NCBI RefSeq assembly: GCF_041906005.1
Contig: NZ_JAYRJY010000003.1
Location: forward strand, 18,269 to 82,268
Direction: 5' to 3'
Source of the DNA: Ferrovibrio sp041906005
Lineage (GTDB): Bacteria > Pseudomonadota > Alphaproteobacteria > Ferrovibrionales > Ferrovibrionaceae
DNA length: 64,000 nucleotides
Under the pieces are notes generated by a model, which was given only the letters and a program-made list of their open reading frames with translations, did not search any database and had not been told where the DNA came from. How positions within the stretch are numbered: the first letter of the stretch is position 1; every line of letters starts with the position of its first letter. The position numbers and the translations under genes were made by a program. Below, piece by piece: positions 7,159-15,236 of the stretch.

Positions 7159-7794
7159 ATGACCGAGCTTCGCGTCTATCTGCTGGTGAAAGACCTGGCC
7201 CGCCAGTTCGCGGCATATATGTCGACGCCCACGCGGGCGCGCGGCTATCCGCCGATGCAGGGCGAGCATAGCTTGATCATCGAGGTGGCGCCGGCTTTGG
7301 CCATTCACCGGATCTGCGATCTGGCACTAAAGACCGCGCCGGACATGGAGCCGGGCTTGCTCTATACCGAGCGGCAATACGGCATCCTGGAGCTGCATGC
7401 GGCGGATCTCGCGCATCTCAACTTCGCCGGCGAGGCGATCCTCAAAGGCATCGGCCACAAGCCCGAAGACCAGTTGAAACCCCGGACACTCTACGCCGAC
7501 ATCATTGACGATGTGTCGGACCAGCATGCGATCATCCTCAATCGCACGCGCGAGGCATCGATGCTGCTGCCGGGCAAATCTCTGCTGCTCTATGAGTTGG
7601 AGCCGGCGCTCTTTGCCTCGGTCGCTGCCAATGAGGCGGAGAAGGTCGCGCCCGGCATCACCCTCGTTGACGTGCAGATGATCGGCGCCAGCGGGAGATT
7701 GTTCCTTTCCGGTACACGCAAGGAATGCGAACGCGCCCGCGATCGCATCGATGAGGTGCTGGGTGCCGTGATCGGGCGGTCGGGGAAGGCGTAG
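7159..7794 (+). CDS. BMC-T (tandem-domain) shell protein, second copy
   Basis: A 211-residue paralog of the BMC-T at 5481-6080. It has the same two-domain plan, with YTERQYGILELHAADLAHL ending domain 1, LNRTREASMLLPGKSLLLYE in domain 2 and MIGASGRLFLSG near the C-terminus. Differences lie in the N-terminal loop and in the linker between domains (KGIGHKPEDQLKPRTLY). Two distinct BMC-T proteins suggest two pore types. It is separated from the BMC-H gene by a palindrome and has a weak ribosome site, so its expression may be set apart from the other shell genes. Confidence 0.87.
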   Translation: MTELRVYLLVKDLARQFAAYMSTPTRARGYPPMQGEHSLIIEVAPALAIHRICDLALKTAPDMEPGLLYTERQYGILELHAADLAHLNFAGEAILKGIGHKPEDQLKPRTLYADIIDDVSDQHAIILNRTREASMLLPGKSLLLYELEPALFASVAANEAEKVAPGITLVDVQMIGASGRLFLSGTRKECERARDRIDEVLGAVIGRSGKA

Positions 7795-7892
7795 GGCGGC
7801 TACCGACGCGACCCTTTTCTCCCGCCGCGCCACATGCGAGTGATATAGTCTGGGCGATATAGAATCGACCCTGGACTGATGGATTCTTCCGC

Positions 7893-8660
7893 ATGATCCG
7901 GCTCGCCGCCAATCTCAGCATGATGTTCAACGAATGGTCCTTCATGGACCGTTTCCAGGTCGCAGCCGACGCCGGTTTCGAGGCGGTCGAGTACCTCTTT
8001 CCCTACGAGCACTCAGCCGAGGCGATCGGCGCAATGTTGCACAAGAATGGGCTTGCCCAGGCGCTGTTCAACCTGCCGCCCGGCGATTGGGTCGCGGGCG
8101 ATCGCGGCATGGCCGCGATTCCGGCGCGCAGCGATGAATTTCGTGCCAGTGTCGCCCTCGCCTTGCGCTATGCAGCGGCGACCGGCGTGAAGCGGTTGCA
8201 CATGATGAGCGGCATTGCCGATCGCAAGGCCCCGGATGCGCGGTCGGCATACGCCGATGCCTTGCGCTTTGCCTGCGATCAAGCGGGACCGCAAGGCATC
8301 GATATTCTCATCGAGCCGATCAACCAGCGCGACATGCCGGGCTATTTTCTCAATGATTTCAATCTTGCCGCCGAGCTGATCGGCGAGCTCAGGCGTCCCA
8401 ATCTGCGCCTGCAATTCGACATCTATCACCGCCAGATCATGCATGGCGATGTGCTGATCGGGATGAAGAGCCTATTCCCGCTCATTGGTCACGTGCAGAT
8501 CGCCGCCGTGCCGACGCGTCATGAACCCGGCAGCGGTGAACTCGACGATTTCCGCGTGCTGCGTGAGCTGGACGGGCTGGGCTATGCCGGCTTCGTCGGC
8601 TGCGAATACCGGCCGGCGGCCGGCACGCTCGCCGGCCTCGGCTGGCGAGCCAGAGTCTAG
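7893..8660 (+). CDS. Hydroxypyruvate isomerase-family sugar-acid isomerase (OtnI-like)
   Basis: A 255-residue TIM-barrel protein of the Hyi/OtnI family. It shows the family opening (LAANLSMMFNEWSFMDRFQV), the metal-binding glutamate in EPINQRDMPGYF, the aspartate in QFDIYHRQIM, HVQIAAVPTRHEPGSGE, and a closing glutamate in GCEYRPA. OtnI isomerises 2-oxo-tetronate in acid-sugar catabolism. A D-erythronate dehydrogenase-like gene lies 0.8 kb downstream on the other strand, which supports that reading. The kinase OtnK and aldolase OtnC are not in the window. Its start lacks a strong ribosome site, and it is probably not part of the microcompartment operon. Confidence 0.85.
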   Translation: MIRLAANLSMMFNEWSFMDRFQVAADAGFEAVEYLFPYEHSAEAIGAMLHKNGLAQALFNLPPGDWVAGDRGMAAIPARSDEFRASVALALRYAAATGVKRLHMMSGIADRKAPDARSAYADALRFACDQAGPQGIDILIEPINQRDMPGYFLNDFNLAAELIGELRRPNLRLQFDIYHRQIMHGDVLIGMKSLFPLIGHVQIAAVPTRHEPGSGELDDFRVLRELDGLGYAGFVGCEYRPAAGTLAGLGWRARV

Positions 8661-8677
8661 CGGCTGGCTCTAGCCGC
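8660..8677. terminator. Small hairpin at convergent gene ends
   Basis: GCGGCT (8660-8665) pairs with AGCCGC (8672-8677) around a 6-base loop, spanning the facing 3' ends of the OtnI-like gene (stop at 8660) and the SDR gene (stop at 8670). It has no U-tract, so a terminator role is tentative. Confidence 0.35.
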
Positions 8678-9422
8678 GACCGACGAAGGGCATCTGCGTC
8701 GCCATCACCGTCATGGTGAGGACATTGGCATCTAGCGGCAGGCTCGCCATATAGGCGACGGCATCGCCGACATGTTTGGCATCCATCGTGGCTTCGATCG
8801 CCGTCGAGCCATTGGCCTGCAGCACGCCTGTTGCCATCTTCCGTGTCATCTCGGTCGCCGCATTGCCGATGTCGATCTGGCCGCAGGCGATATCAAAAGG
8901 CCTGCCGTCGAGCGCCGTGGATTTGGTGAGCCCGGTGATCGCATGCTTGGTCGCCGTATAGGGCGCCGAATGGGGGCGCGGCGTGGTGGCCGAAATCGAG
9001 CCATTATTGATAATGCGGCCACCGCGCGGAGACTGCGCCTTCATGATCTTGAAGGCCTGCTGGGTGCAGAAGAAGGCCCCGTTGAGATTGGCCGCCACCA
9101 CCGCCAGCCATTGCTCGGCCGACAATTCCTCGAGCGGGATCGCGGGGGCGCCAATGCCGGCATTGTTGACCAGCAGATCCAGCCGGCCCCAACTCGCCTT
9201 GACCTGATCGAACATGCCGGCAACCGCGACCGGGTCGCCGATATCTGTCGGGACGGTCATGGTATTGGCGCCGGTCGGATCCAGTTCCTTTGCCGCAGCT
9301 TCGATCACGTCGCGCCGGCGGCCGATCATGGCGACCTTGTAGCCTTGCCCGAGCAGCGCTTTGACGATGGCCTTGCCGACACCTGTTCCGGCCCCGGTGA
9401 CGATTGCCGTCTTGATGGTCAT
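8670..9422 (-). CDS. SDR-family NAD(P)-dependent oxidoreductase
   Basis: A 250-residue classical short-chain dehydrogenase. It has the dinucleotide motif TGAGTGVGKAI at residues 10-20, NNAGIG for structure, and the catalytic Ser...Tyr-x3-Lys as NNGSIS then PYTATKHA. The C-terminus lacks the usual GQxxxVDGG strand and ends in a PLDANVLTMTVMATQMP segment, as in a subgroup of SDRs annotated only generally. It lies 24 bases downstream of the DenD-like gene on the same strand, so the two are likely co-transcribed. The substrate is unknown; a hydroxy acid or sugar acid would fit the neighbours. Confidence 0.88.
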   Translation of the reverse strand: MTIKTAIVTGAGTGVGKAIVKALLGQGYKVAMIGRRRDVIEAAAKELDPTGANTMTVPTDIGDPVAVAGMFDQVKASWGRLDLLVNNAGIGAPAIPLEELSAEQWLAVVAANLNGAFFCTQQAFKIMKAQSPRGGRIINNGSISATTPRPHSAPYTATKHAITGLTKSTALDGRPFDIACGQIDIGNAATEMTRKMATGVLQANGSTAIEATMDAKHVGDAVAYMASLPLDANVLTMTVMATQMPFVGRG

Positions 9423-9445
9423 AACGATCCTCTTGGTATTGGATT

Positions 9446-10432
9446 TCAGACGAGCTTGCCGCCGAGTTCATCCTCGATATGCACGCGGATGATCTCATCA
9501 AACGAGCTTTCGGCACGGAAGCCAAGGGCCAGTGCGCGGGCCGGGTTGAAATCGCTGGGCCAGCCGGCGACAATTTTCTGGATCGTCGGATCCGCCTCGC
9601 GGCGAATGAGCTTCACCGCCTTCTCACCGGCGACGCGGCGCAGGGCCTCGATCTGCTCGCCGACCGTAGCCGAGAGACCCGGCAGACTAAGGTTGCGCCG
9701 GGGGCCAACGCGCTCAAGATCGAGTGTGGCCGCATGCAGCAGGAAACCAACCGCCGCGCGGGGGCTGGCGTGCCAATGGCGGACGGAATCGGCCACCGGC
9801 AGGATTGCTTCCTGGCCCGACAGGGGTTCTCGCAGAATGTTCGAGAAGAAGCCGGAGGCGGCTTTGTTGGGCTTGCCGGGTCGGATGCAGATGGTGGGCA
9901 AGCGAATGCCGATGCCGTCGAAGAAGCCGCGGCGCGAATAATCCGATAACAGCAATTCGCCGATTGCCTTCTGCGTGCCATAGGAGGTCAGCGGCGCGCT
10001 AAGGAACGTATCGTCGATCTTGTCGGCAAAGGGTGCGCCGAAGACAGCGATCGAGGAGGTAAAGACCAGACGCGGGCGATAGGGCTGGCGCGCACCTTGC
10101 AAGCGGATCGCTTCAAAGAGATAGCGCGTGCCGTCGAGATTGATGCGATAGCCTTTCTCGAAATCTGCCTCCGCCTCACCTGAAACGATAGCGGCGAGGT
10201 GGAAGATGGCGTCCGGGCGTTCAGCGATCAGCTTCTCCGCTTCCCCCGGCCGCGAGAGATCCGCCGTCAGCGTCCTTGTCGTGCCGGTGAAGCCTTCCGG
10301 CATGCTGGGTGGAACGACATCGACCAAGGTCAGCTTCTCGACCGCCTTGCCATCCAGGCCGCCACTGGCGGCGAGCTGGTCGGTCAGCTTGCGCCCGACC
10401 ATACCGGCGGCGCCGATAATGAGAATATGCAT
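9446..10432 (-). CDS. denD: NAD-dependent epimerase-fold enzyme, D-erythronate dehydrogenase-like
   Basis: A 328-residue extended SDR. The Rossmann motif GAAGMVG is at residues 7-13 and the catalytic Tyr and Lys are in SYGTQKAIGE. The internal segment RLPTICIRPGKPNKAASGFF is characteristic of the DenD group. DenD oxidises D-erythronate to 2-oxo-tetronate, the substrate of OtnI, and an OtnI-like gene lies nearby. The gene follows the cupin gene on the same strand with a 122-base gap that contains a 13-base dyad (10535-10547). The assignment rests on sequence resemblance plus context. Confidence 0.78.
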   Translation of the reverse strand: MHILIIGAAGMVGRKLTDQLAASGGLDGKAVEKLTLVDVVPPSMPEGFTGTTRTLTADLSRPGEAEKLIAERPDAIFHLAAIVSGEAEADFEKGYRINLDGTRYLFEAIRLQGARQPYRPRLVFTSSIAVFGAPFADKIDDTFLSAPLTSYGTQKAIGELLLSDYSRRGFFDGIGIRLPTICIRPGKPNKAASGFFSNILREPLSGQEAILPVADSVRHWHASPRAAVGFLLHAATLDLERVGPRRNLSLPGLSATVGEQIEALRRVAGEKAVKLIRREADPTIQKIVAGWPSDFNPARALALGFRAESSFDEIIRVHIEDELGGKLV

Positions 10433-10534
10433 TGAGTTGAAACCTCGTATCTATCGTGACGCGCGCAAGCGCAGGGCAGCATAGGCGAAAAATGGTGCTG
10501 CACGTTCAAAAAACCGCCGGAATCGGCCGTGCGA

Positions 10535-10547
10535 CACCGAATCGGTG
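10535..10547. promoter_or_regulatory. 13-bp dyad upstream of the DenD-like gene
   Basis: CACCGA-A-TCGGTG is a perfect dyad with a one-base centre, too tight for a hairpin and more like an operator. It lies 103 bases upstream of the DenD-like start, close to the 3' end of the cupin gene. The cognate regulator is not evident. Confidence 0.3.
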
Positions 10548-10554
10548 ACGGTCT

Positions 10555-11220
10555 TCACAGGATCACCCCTTCCTGATGAGCCAGCGCCGCTTCGATTTCC
10601 CGCCAGTCGGGTGAAAACTCGACCTTTGCCGGTGCATGGACATTCTCGGTCCAGGCGTAAAGGCACAGCAACGGCATGTCGCGCACCAAGGTTGCGTGAA
10701 CACGGTGCGGCGGGTTCCAGACGGTCTCGCCCGGCATCTTCTCAGCCCACGGAGCCGTGGTGCCGAACCGCCAATAGGTCGGACCCGTTAAGGGCACATA
10801 GAGTTCCGACGCCAGATGGTGATGATCGCGGTAGAGCGTGCCCGGGGCGATGAGCAGGAAGCCGATATCGAAGTCACGGGCCCAATCCGGATCGGCCGCC
10901 GCGATCAGGCTGGTATAGGCGTGGCGGCGGGGGAAGAGCGTTCCGATCGTATCCGCCGCATAGGCGTTATAGCTGATCCAATGAAGGTCGATGTTGCCCA
11001 GAGCCTGCGCCAGTTCTGCCGCCGGTCCGATAACAGCCGCCGCCAGAGCTTCCTTGTAAGATCCGCATGTGGGCGACGCAGGTGGTATGGTCGCCGGCAA
11101 TCTGCGCAGGTCCGCCATTTCGCCCAAGCGCATGCGTGTCCGTGCAACGCCGCCATCGGCATCCGCTAAACCGCCGAGAAATCGGTCAATTTCATGCCAC
11201 AGCAAGTCCAACCCATGCAT
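10555..11220 (-). CDS. Cupin protein of the dimethylsulfoniopropionate (DMSP) lyase family
   Basis: A 221-residue protein with an N-terminal helical part and a C-terminal cupin barrel. The metal-binding block is YRDHHHLASELYVPLTG, followed about 40 residues later by WNPPHRVHAT; this His-x-His...Glu-x3-Tyr...His pattern matches DddQ-like DMSP lyases. Many proteins of this family outside marine bacteria have no demonstrated DMSP activity, so the true substrate may differ, perhaps a sugar acid given the erythronate-type neighbours. It stands 74 bases downstream of the ABC importer operon and might be a distal member of that transcript. Confidence 0.7.
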   Translation of the reverse strand: MHGLDLLWHEIDRFLGGLADADGGVARTRMRLGEMADLRRLPATIPPASPTCGSYKEALAAAVIGPAAELAQALGNIDLHWISYNAYAADTIGTLFPRRHAYTSLIAAADPDWARDFDIGFLLIAPGTLYRDHHHLASELYVPLTGPTYWRFGTTAPWAEKMPGETVWNPPHRVHATLVRDMPLLCLYAWTENVHAPAKVEFSPDWREIEAALAHQEGVIL

Positions 11221-11294
11221 GCCGCCCGCCCCATTCTATGCGGGCGAGACTATAGCGCATTCCACCGGCTGGCCAATGCCCTACCCCCGCCGGC

Positions 11295-12368
11295 TCAAGC
11301 GAGCAGAATGCCGTCGGCATAAATGCGCATCTTTTCCGGCGCCACCTTCAGCCAGACCTTGCCCACCGGCAAATCGACATCCCGACCGACCTTCATGCTG
11401 GCGGTCGATTTTCCAACACGCAGGAGGACGACCCGATTGCTGCCATGGTCGCGCACGGCGACGATTTCGGCCGGGAACTGCCCGGTCTCGGCGGCATCAG
11501 CCAATTGGATATGCTCTGGTCGCAGCCCCAATTGCAGCTTGCAGCCCGCCGCCTGGCGCTGGGCCTCGATCAGGCTCGGCACCGCCGGCAAGGCAAGCCC
11601 GCTGACGGAAAGGCGACCCGCCACATTCTCAATTTCCAGGAAATTCATCGCCGGAGAGCCGATGAAATAGCCGACATAGGCCGTGCGCGGCCGTTCGAAC
11701 AGTTCGTCTGGCGTGCCACGCTGGACGACCGCACCATCCTTCATCACCAGAACTTCATGAGCAAAGGTCATGGCCTCGTTCTGGTCATGGGTGACATAGA
11801 TGACCGTCAGCCTCGCCTGCTCGATGATCGATTTTATCTTGCGCCTGAGGGCAAATTTGCTCTGCGGATCGATCACCGTCAACGGTTCGTCCATCAGCAA
11901 AGCTGCGACATCATCGCGAACCAGCCCGCGTCCCAGCGAAATAAGCTGCTTCTGATCGGCGGTGAGGTTATTGGCGCGCTTACCGAGCGTGGCGGTCAGG
12001 CCCAGCAGTTCGGCAATCTCGCCTACCCGCGCGCGGATCCGGTCGGATGCCCAACCCCGGCAAACCAGGGGAAAGGCCAGATTCTCGGCAACACTCTTGG
12101 CGCTATAGATGACTGGAAACTGGAAGACCTGGGCGATATTGCGCGCAGCAGTTTCCGTGCGCGTAACGTCGCGACCGTCAATCAGGACCCGACCGTCGCT
12201 GGGCTTGAGAAGCCCAGAGATGATGTTGAGCATGGTCGTCTTGCCGCAACCGGATGGTCCCAACAGCGCATAGGTCCGGCCATGCTCGAAAATCATGTCG
12301 AGGGGCGCCAGCGCATAGTTGCGCAAGGCATAGCGGTGCCCGATGCCGGCCAGAGAGATTTCAGCCAT
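11295..12368 (-). CDS. ABC importer ATPase, GlpT-like, with degenerate signature motif
   Basis: A 357-residue MalK/UgpC-type ATPase. Walker A is GPSGCGKTT (residues about 36-44) and Walker B is ALLMDEPLTVIDPQ. The ABC signature is LTADQKQ instead of LSGGQ, a variation found in GlpT of the GlpSTPQV glycerol importer; AARNIAQVFQFPVIY is also typical. A C-terminal TOBE region follows (LGLRPEHIQLADAAE). Its start overlaps the end of the partner ATPase gene by 8 bases, as expected for two different ATPases that pair into one asymmetric motor. Confidence 0.88.
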   Translation of the reverse strand: MAEISLAGIGHRYALRNYALAPLDMIFEHGRTYALLGPSGCGKTTMLNIISGLLKPSDGRVLIDGRDVTRTETAARNIAQVFQFPVIYSAKSVAENLAFPLVCRGWASDRIRARVGEIAELLGLTATLGKRANNLTADQKQLISLGRGLVRDDVAALLMDEPLTVIDPQSKFALRRKIKSIIEQARLTVIYVTHDQNEAMTFAHEVLVMKDGAVVQRGTPDELFERPRTAYVGYFIGSPAMNFLEIENVAGRLSVSGLALPAVPSLIEAQRQAAGCKLQLGLRPEHIQLADAAETGQFPAEIVAVRDHGSNRVVLLRVGKSTASMKVGRDVDLPVGKVWLKVAPEKMRIYADGILLA

Positions 12369-13440
12369 GATGTCCTCCTGGCACGCCTGTCAGCAACTTC
12401 CCGTCTGCAGAGAAGAGGAGCAGACGCTCCGGCGCGAAACCGACCCGCAAGCCGGCGCCCAGGGTCAAGTCGTGAATGCCCGCCATCTGGACGGCGAGTT
12501 CCCCAAAAGCGCTGTCGACATAGAGAAATGTCTCAGAGCCGGAAATTTCCGAGAAGGCAAGGCTGGCCCCGACACCCCCTTCCGAAACCAGATAGACATC
12601 TTGCGCGCGGATGCCGAGTTTATAAACGCCGTCGCTAAGGCCACCCATATGCGTCGGCAGGGGCAGGGCGAATTCGGTTCCAAGCCACAGCCGGCCCTGC
12701 CGGACCACGGCCGGAACGATGTTCATCGGCGGATCGTCGACAATGCGTGCGACGTCAACCGTGGCTGGTCTTTCGTAGATCTCATGCGGGGCGCCGATCT
12801 GGAGGACCCGTCCCTCATGCATGACAACGACCTGATCGCCAAGCATCATCGCTTCGGCAGGTTCGGTGGTCGCATAGACGATGATGGCATCCTGCTGGTC
12901 GGCGAACAGGCTGCGGAAATCCTCGCGTAACTGTTCGCGCAGCTTGTAGTCGAGGTTGGCCAGCGGCTCATCAAGGAGCAGGACATTGCTGCGGCGGACC
13001 AGCGCGCGGGCAAGCGCCACCCGTTGCTGCTGGCCGCCCGACATCTGCGACGGTCGCCGCTCGCTGAAATCGCTGAGGCCGACGCGCTCCAGCGCCGCCG
13101 CCACCCGTGACCGGATTTCTCCTGTCGCCACACCCTTGCGACGCAGGGGGAATGCCACGTTGTCGAAAACGGTGAGGTGCGGATAGTTGATGAATTGCTG
13201 GTAGACCATGGCCACATCGCGTTGCCAGACAGGCAGCTTGTCGATCGACTTTGCGTCAAGCTCAATGTGGCCCCGATCAGGCATTTGCAGCCCGGCCAGG
13301 CTGCGCAACAAAGTGGTCTTGCCGGCGAGTGTCCGCCCCAGGATCGTGGTCAGACGACCGCGCGGAAAGCTGGTGGAGATCCCGCCCAGAAAAGTGACGT
13401 TATCCTGGATAACGGTGAGATCAGTGATCTTCAGCGACAT
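12361..13440 (-). CDS. ABC importer ATPase, GlpS-like
   Basis: A 359-residue ATPase with Walker A GRTLAGKT, the unusual form seen in GlpS proteins. It has an intact signature MSGGQQQRVALARAL, Walker B VLLLDEPLANLD, and a His-loop in which the usual H is replaced (IIVYATTEPAEAM rather than THDQ). A TOBE-type domain occupies the last ~100 residues. The partner GlpT-like ATPase has the opposite pattern (degenerate signature, intact THDQNEAM), so each may supply one working half-site. The ATG at 13440 is preferred over a TTG at 13449 because AAGG precedes it. Confidence 0.88.
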   Translation of the reverse strand: MSLKITDLTVIQDNVTFLGGISTSFPRGRLTTILGRTLAGKTTLLRSLAGLQMPDRGHIELDAKSIDKLPVWQRDVAMVYQQFINYPHLTVFDNVAFPLRRKGVATGEIRSRVAAALERVGLSDFSERRPSQMSGGQQQRVALARALVRRSNVLLLDEPLANLDYKLREQLREDFRSLFADQQDAIIVYATTEPAEAMMLGDQVVVMHEGRVLQIGAPHEIYERPATVDVARIVDDPPMNIVPAVVRQGRLWLGTEFALPLPTHMGGLSDGVYKLGIRAQDVYLVSEGGVGASLAFSEISGSETFLYVDSAFGELAVQMAGIHDLTLGAGLRVGFAPERLLLFSADGKLLTGVPGGHHG

Positions 13441-13452
13441 GCGAGCCAACCT

Positions 13453-14295
13453 TCAGCGAATGGCGCCGGCAAGACTGCCGTGGGACAGGAAGCGTTCAAC
13501 CAGGAAGGCGATAAGTACCAGTGGCGCCACCGAGATGAGGGCCGATGCCGAAAGACTCCACCACGGTGTCACTGAGGAATTGAGCGCCACCACCGCAACG
13601 GGGAGAATCTGCGTATCCGTGAAGGTCAGCGTGAAGGCGAAGAAGAAATCGTTCCAGCCGAAGATGATGCAGAACATGCCAGCGACGACCAGGCCCGGAA
13701 TGCTGTTGGGCAGAATGACGCGGAAGAAAGCGCCGAAGGGCGTGCAGCCGTCGAGCATCGCCATTTCGTCGATGGCGCGCGGGATATTGTTGAAGAAATC
13801 GATCAACACCCAGACGGCGATCGGTAGCAACAAGGCGATATAGACGATGATGAGGCCAAGCTTGGAATCGAGCAGGCCCAGGAATTGCAGCATCAGGAAG
13901 AAGGGAATTGCCAGCACGATGGGCGGCATGATGCGCTGAGAGATGAAGAAGAAGGTCAAGTCGGCATTGCGCACGAAGCCCCAGCGATACTGGAAACGCG
14001 ACAGGCCATAAGCCGCGAAAGTGCCGAGGACAAGGCTGATGACACTGGCGCCCAGAGTCACGACGACGCTGTCCCAATAGGGGTCGACGATGTCGATGCC
14101 GCCAGCGCCGCCGAAAAGATTGCGCCAGCCTTCCGTTGATGGCTCGAATTGCATCCAGGGTATATAGGTGGGACCGCCGGTGACGCCATTGGCCGTCTTG
14201 AAACTGGTGCTGAGCGCCCAAAAGAACGGCGCCACCACGAAGGCCGACCAGGCGAAGATAGCTGTGTATTTAATCAGGCGATAGAGCATCGGCAT
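13453..14295 (-). CDS. ABC importer permease (GlpQ/MalG-like)
   Basis: A 280-residue membrane protein with about six hydrophobic segments (for example YTAIFAWSAFVVAPFFWAL and LGLIIVYIALLLPIAVWVLI). The cytoplasmic EAA loop reads IDEMAMLDGCTPFGAFFRV. The start ATG at 14295 shares a base with the stop of the other permease (TAATG), so translation is coupled. It is the second permease of a five-part importer whose ATPases resemble GlpS and GlpT. Confidence 0.9.
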   Translation of the reverse strand: MPMLYRLIKYTAIFAWSAFVVAPFFWALSTSFKTANGVTGGPTYIPWMQFEPSTEGWRNLFGGAGGIDIVDPYWDSVVVTLGASVISLVLGTFAAYGLSRFQYRWGFVRNADLTFFFISQRIMPPIVLAIPFFLMLQFLGLLDSKLGLIIVYIALLLPIAVWVLIDFFNNIPRAIDEMAMLDGCTPFGAFFRVILPNSIPGLVVAGMFCIIFGWNDFFFAFTLTFTDTQILPVAVVALNSSVTPWWSLSASALISVAPLVLIAFLVERFLSHGSLAGAIR

Positions 14296-15176
14296 TATTT
14301 GCGCCCCTCCAAGACAAAGCGCACCAGCAGCTTGGTGGCGATGGTCAAGGTGATGATCATGATGACGAGATAGGTGATGGAGAGGGCCGAGGCATAGCCG
14401 ATCTCGAAATCGCGCAGGCCGCGGATATAAATGTAGTAGCCGGACGTCTCGGTTGCCGTGCCCGGTCCGCCGGAGGTCAGCACATAGACCGTTTCCATCA
14501 ACTTCGAAGCCTCGATGAGGCGGATGATGATGGCGCCGACCGAGACCGGCATCAGCATGGGAAGGGTGACATTGAAAAAGGTGCGCACCGGGCCGGCACC
14601 GTCGATCGCGGCGGCCAGGAACGGCTCGCGCGGCAGGCTCAGCAGGCCGGCCAGCAGCAGCAGGAAAATGAACGGCGTCCATTGCCAGACTTCAACCACC
14701 ATCACGCTGACAACAGCCATGGCGCTGGAAGTCAGCCACTGATAGGGGCCAAGGCCGATGAGGCCGAGGAGGTCGTTGGCTGGCCCCAGCGATTCATGAA
14801 AGATCGTGCGCCAAACGACCGACATCACCACCGGCGTCGTCATCATCGGCATCAGGAAAAGAACGCGAAACAGGCGTTGACCTCGGATATTGCGCCAGAC
14901 CAGCAAGGCCATGGCAAAGCCCAGCACATATTCAATGAGCACCGTACCCGTGGCCATGAGGCCGAGGCGACCGAGCGCCTGCCAATAGCGGACGTCACCA
15001 AAGACATTGGCGTAGTTCTTGCCGCCGACGAAATTGAGTTCGGGCGTGATTGCGTCCCAACCGGACAGGCTGACGCGGATCGTGAACAGCAACGGAAATA
15101 GAATGATCGCCAGCAGGATCAACAGGCCGGGGAGAAGAAAGGCCAGTTTGTATCCACGGAACCAGGTACCGGTCAT
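14295..15176 (-). CDS. ABC importer permease (GlpP/MalF-like)
   Basis: A 293-residue integral membrane protein, N-terminus MTGTWFRGYKLAFLLPGLLI. Six segments are visible, with an EAA loop LAAAIDGAGPVRTFFNVTLP and the common MalF-type sequence YVLTSGGPGTATET. It follows the binding-protein gene after a 60-base gap that holds a strong hairpin (15203-15230). The substrate is set by the binding protein; glycerol or another small polyol or alcohol is the best guess from the GlpSTPQV likeness and the co-transcribed alcohol dehydrogenase. Confidence 0.9.
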   Translation of the reverse strand: MTGTWFRGYKLAFLLPGLLILLAIILFPLLFTIRVSLSGWDAITPELNFVGGKNYANVFGDVRYWQALGRLGLMATGTVLIEYVLGFAMALLVWRNIRGQRLFRVLFLMPMMTTPVVMSVVWRTIFHESLGPANDLLGLIGLGPYQWLTSSAMAVVSVMVVEVWQWTPFIFLLLLAGLLSLPREPFLAAAIDGAGPVRTFFNVTLPMLMPVSVGAIIIRLIEASKLMETVYVLTSGGPGTATETSGYYIYIRGLRDFEIGYASALSITYLVIMIITLTIATKLLVRFVLEGRK

Positions 15177-15202
15177 AGAGGGAACCTTGTCAGGAAAAGT
15201 AT

Positions 15203-15230
15203 GGGCCGGGTGCCCGAAGGCACCCGGCCC
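15203..15230. terminator. Perfect 12-bp GC-rich hairpin with CGAA loop after the binding-protein gene
   Basis: GGGCCGGGTGCC (15203-15214) pairs exactly with GGCACCCGGCCC (15219-15230) around CGAA. It lies 7 bases past the binding-protein stop and 27 bases before the first permease start. No T-run follows in the direction of transcription, so it more likely stabilises the upstream mRNA or attenuates read-through than terminates fully. Confidence 0.7.
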
Positions 15231-15236
15231 GAGACA

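Noticed and set aside
1541..7794. Classification of the microcompartment as eut, pdu or glycyl-radical type
   Set aside because: No EutBC, PduCDE or glycyl-radical enzyme gene is present; the kinase-phospholyase pair fits the RMM type better.
10555..11220. Firm naming of the cupin as a DMSP lyase (dddQ)
   Set aside because: The metal-binding pattern fits, but many family members in non-marine bacteria lack proven activity and no other DMSP gene is nearby.
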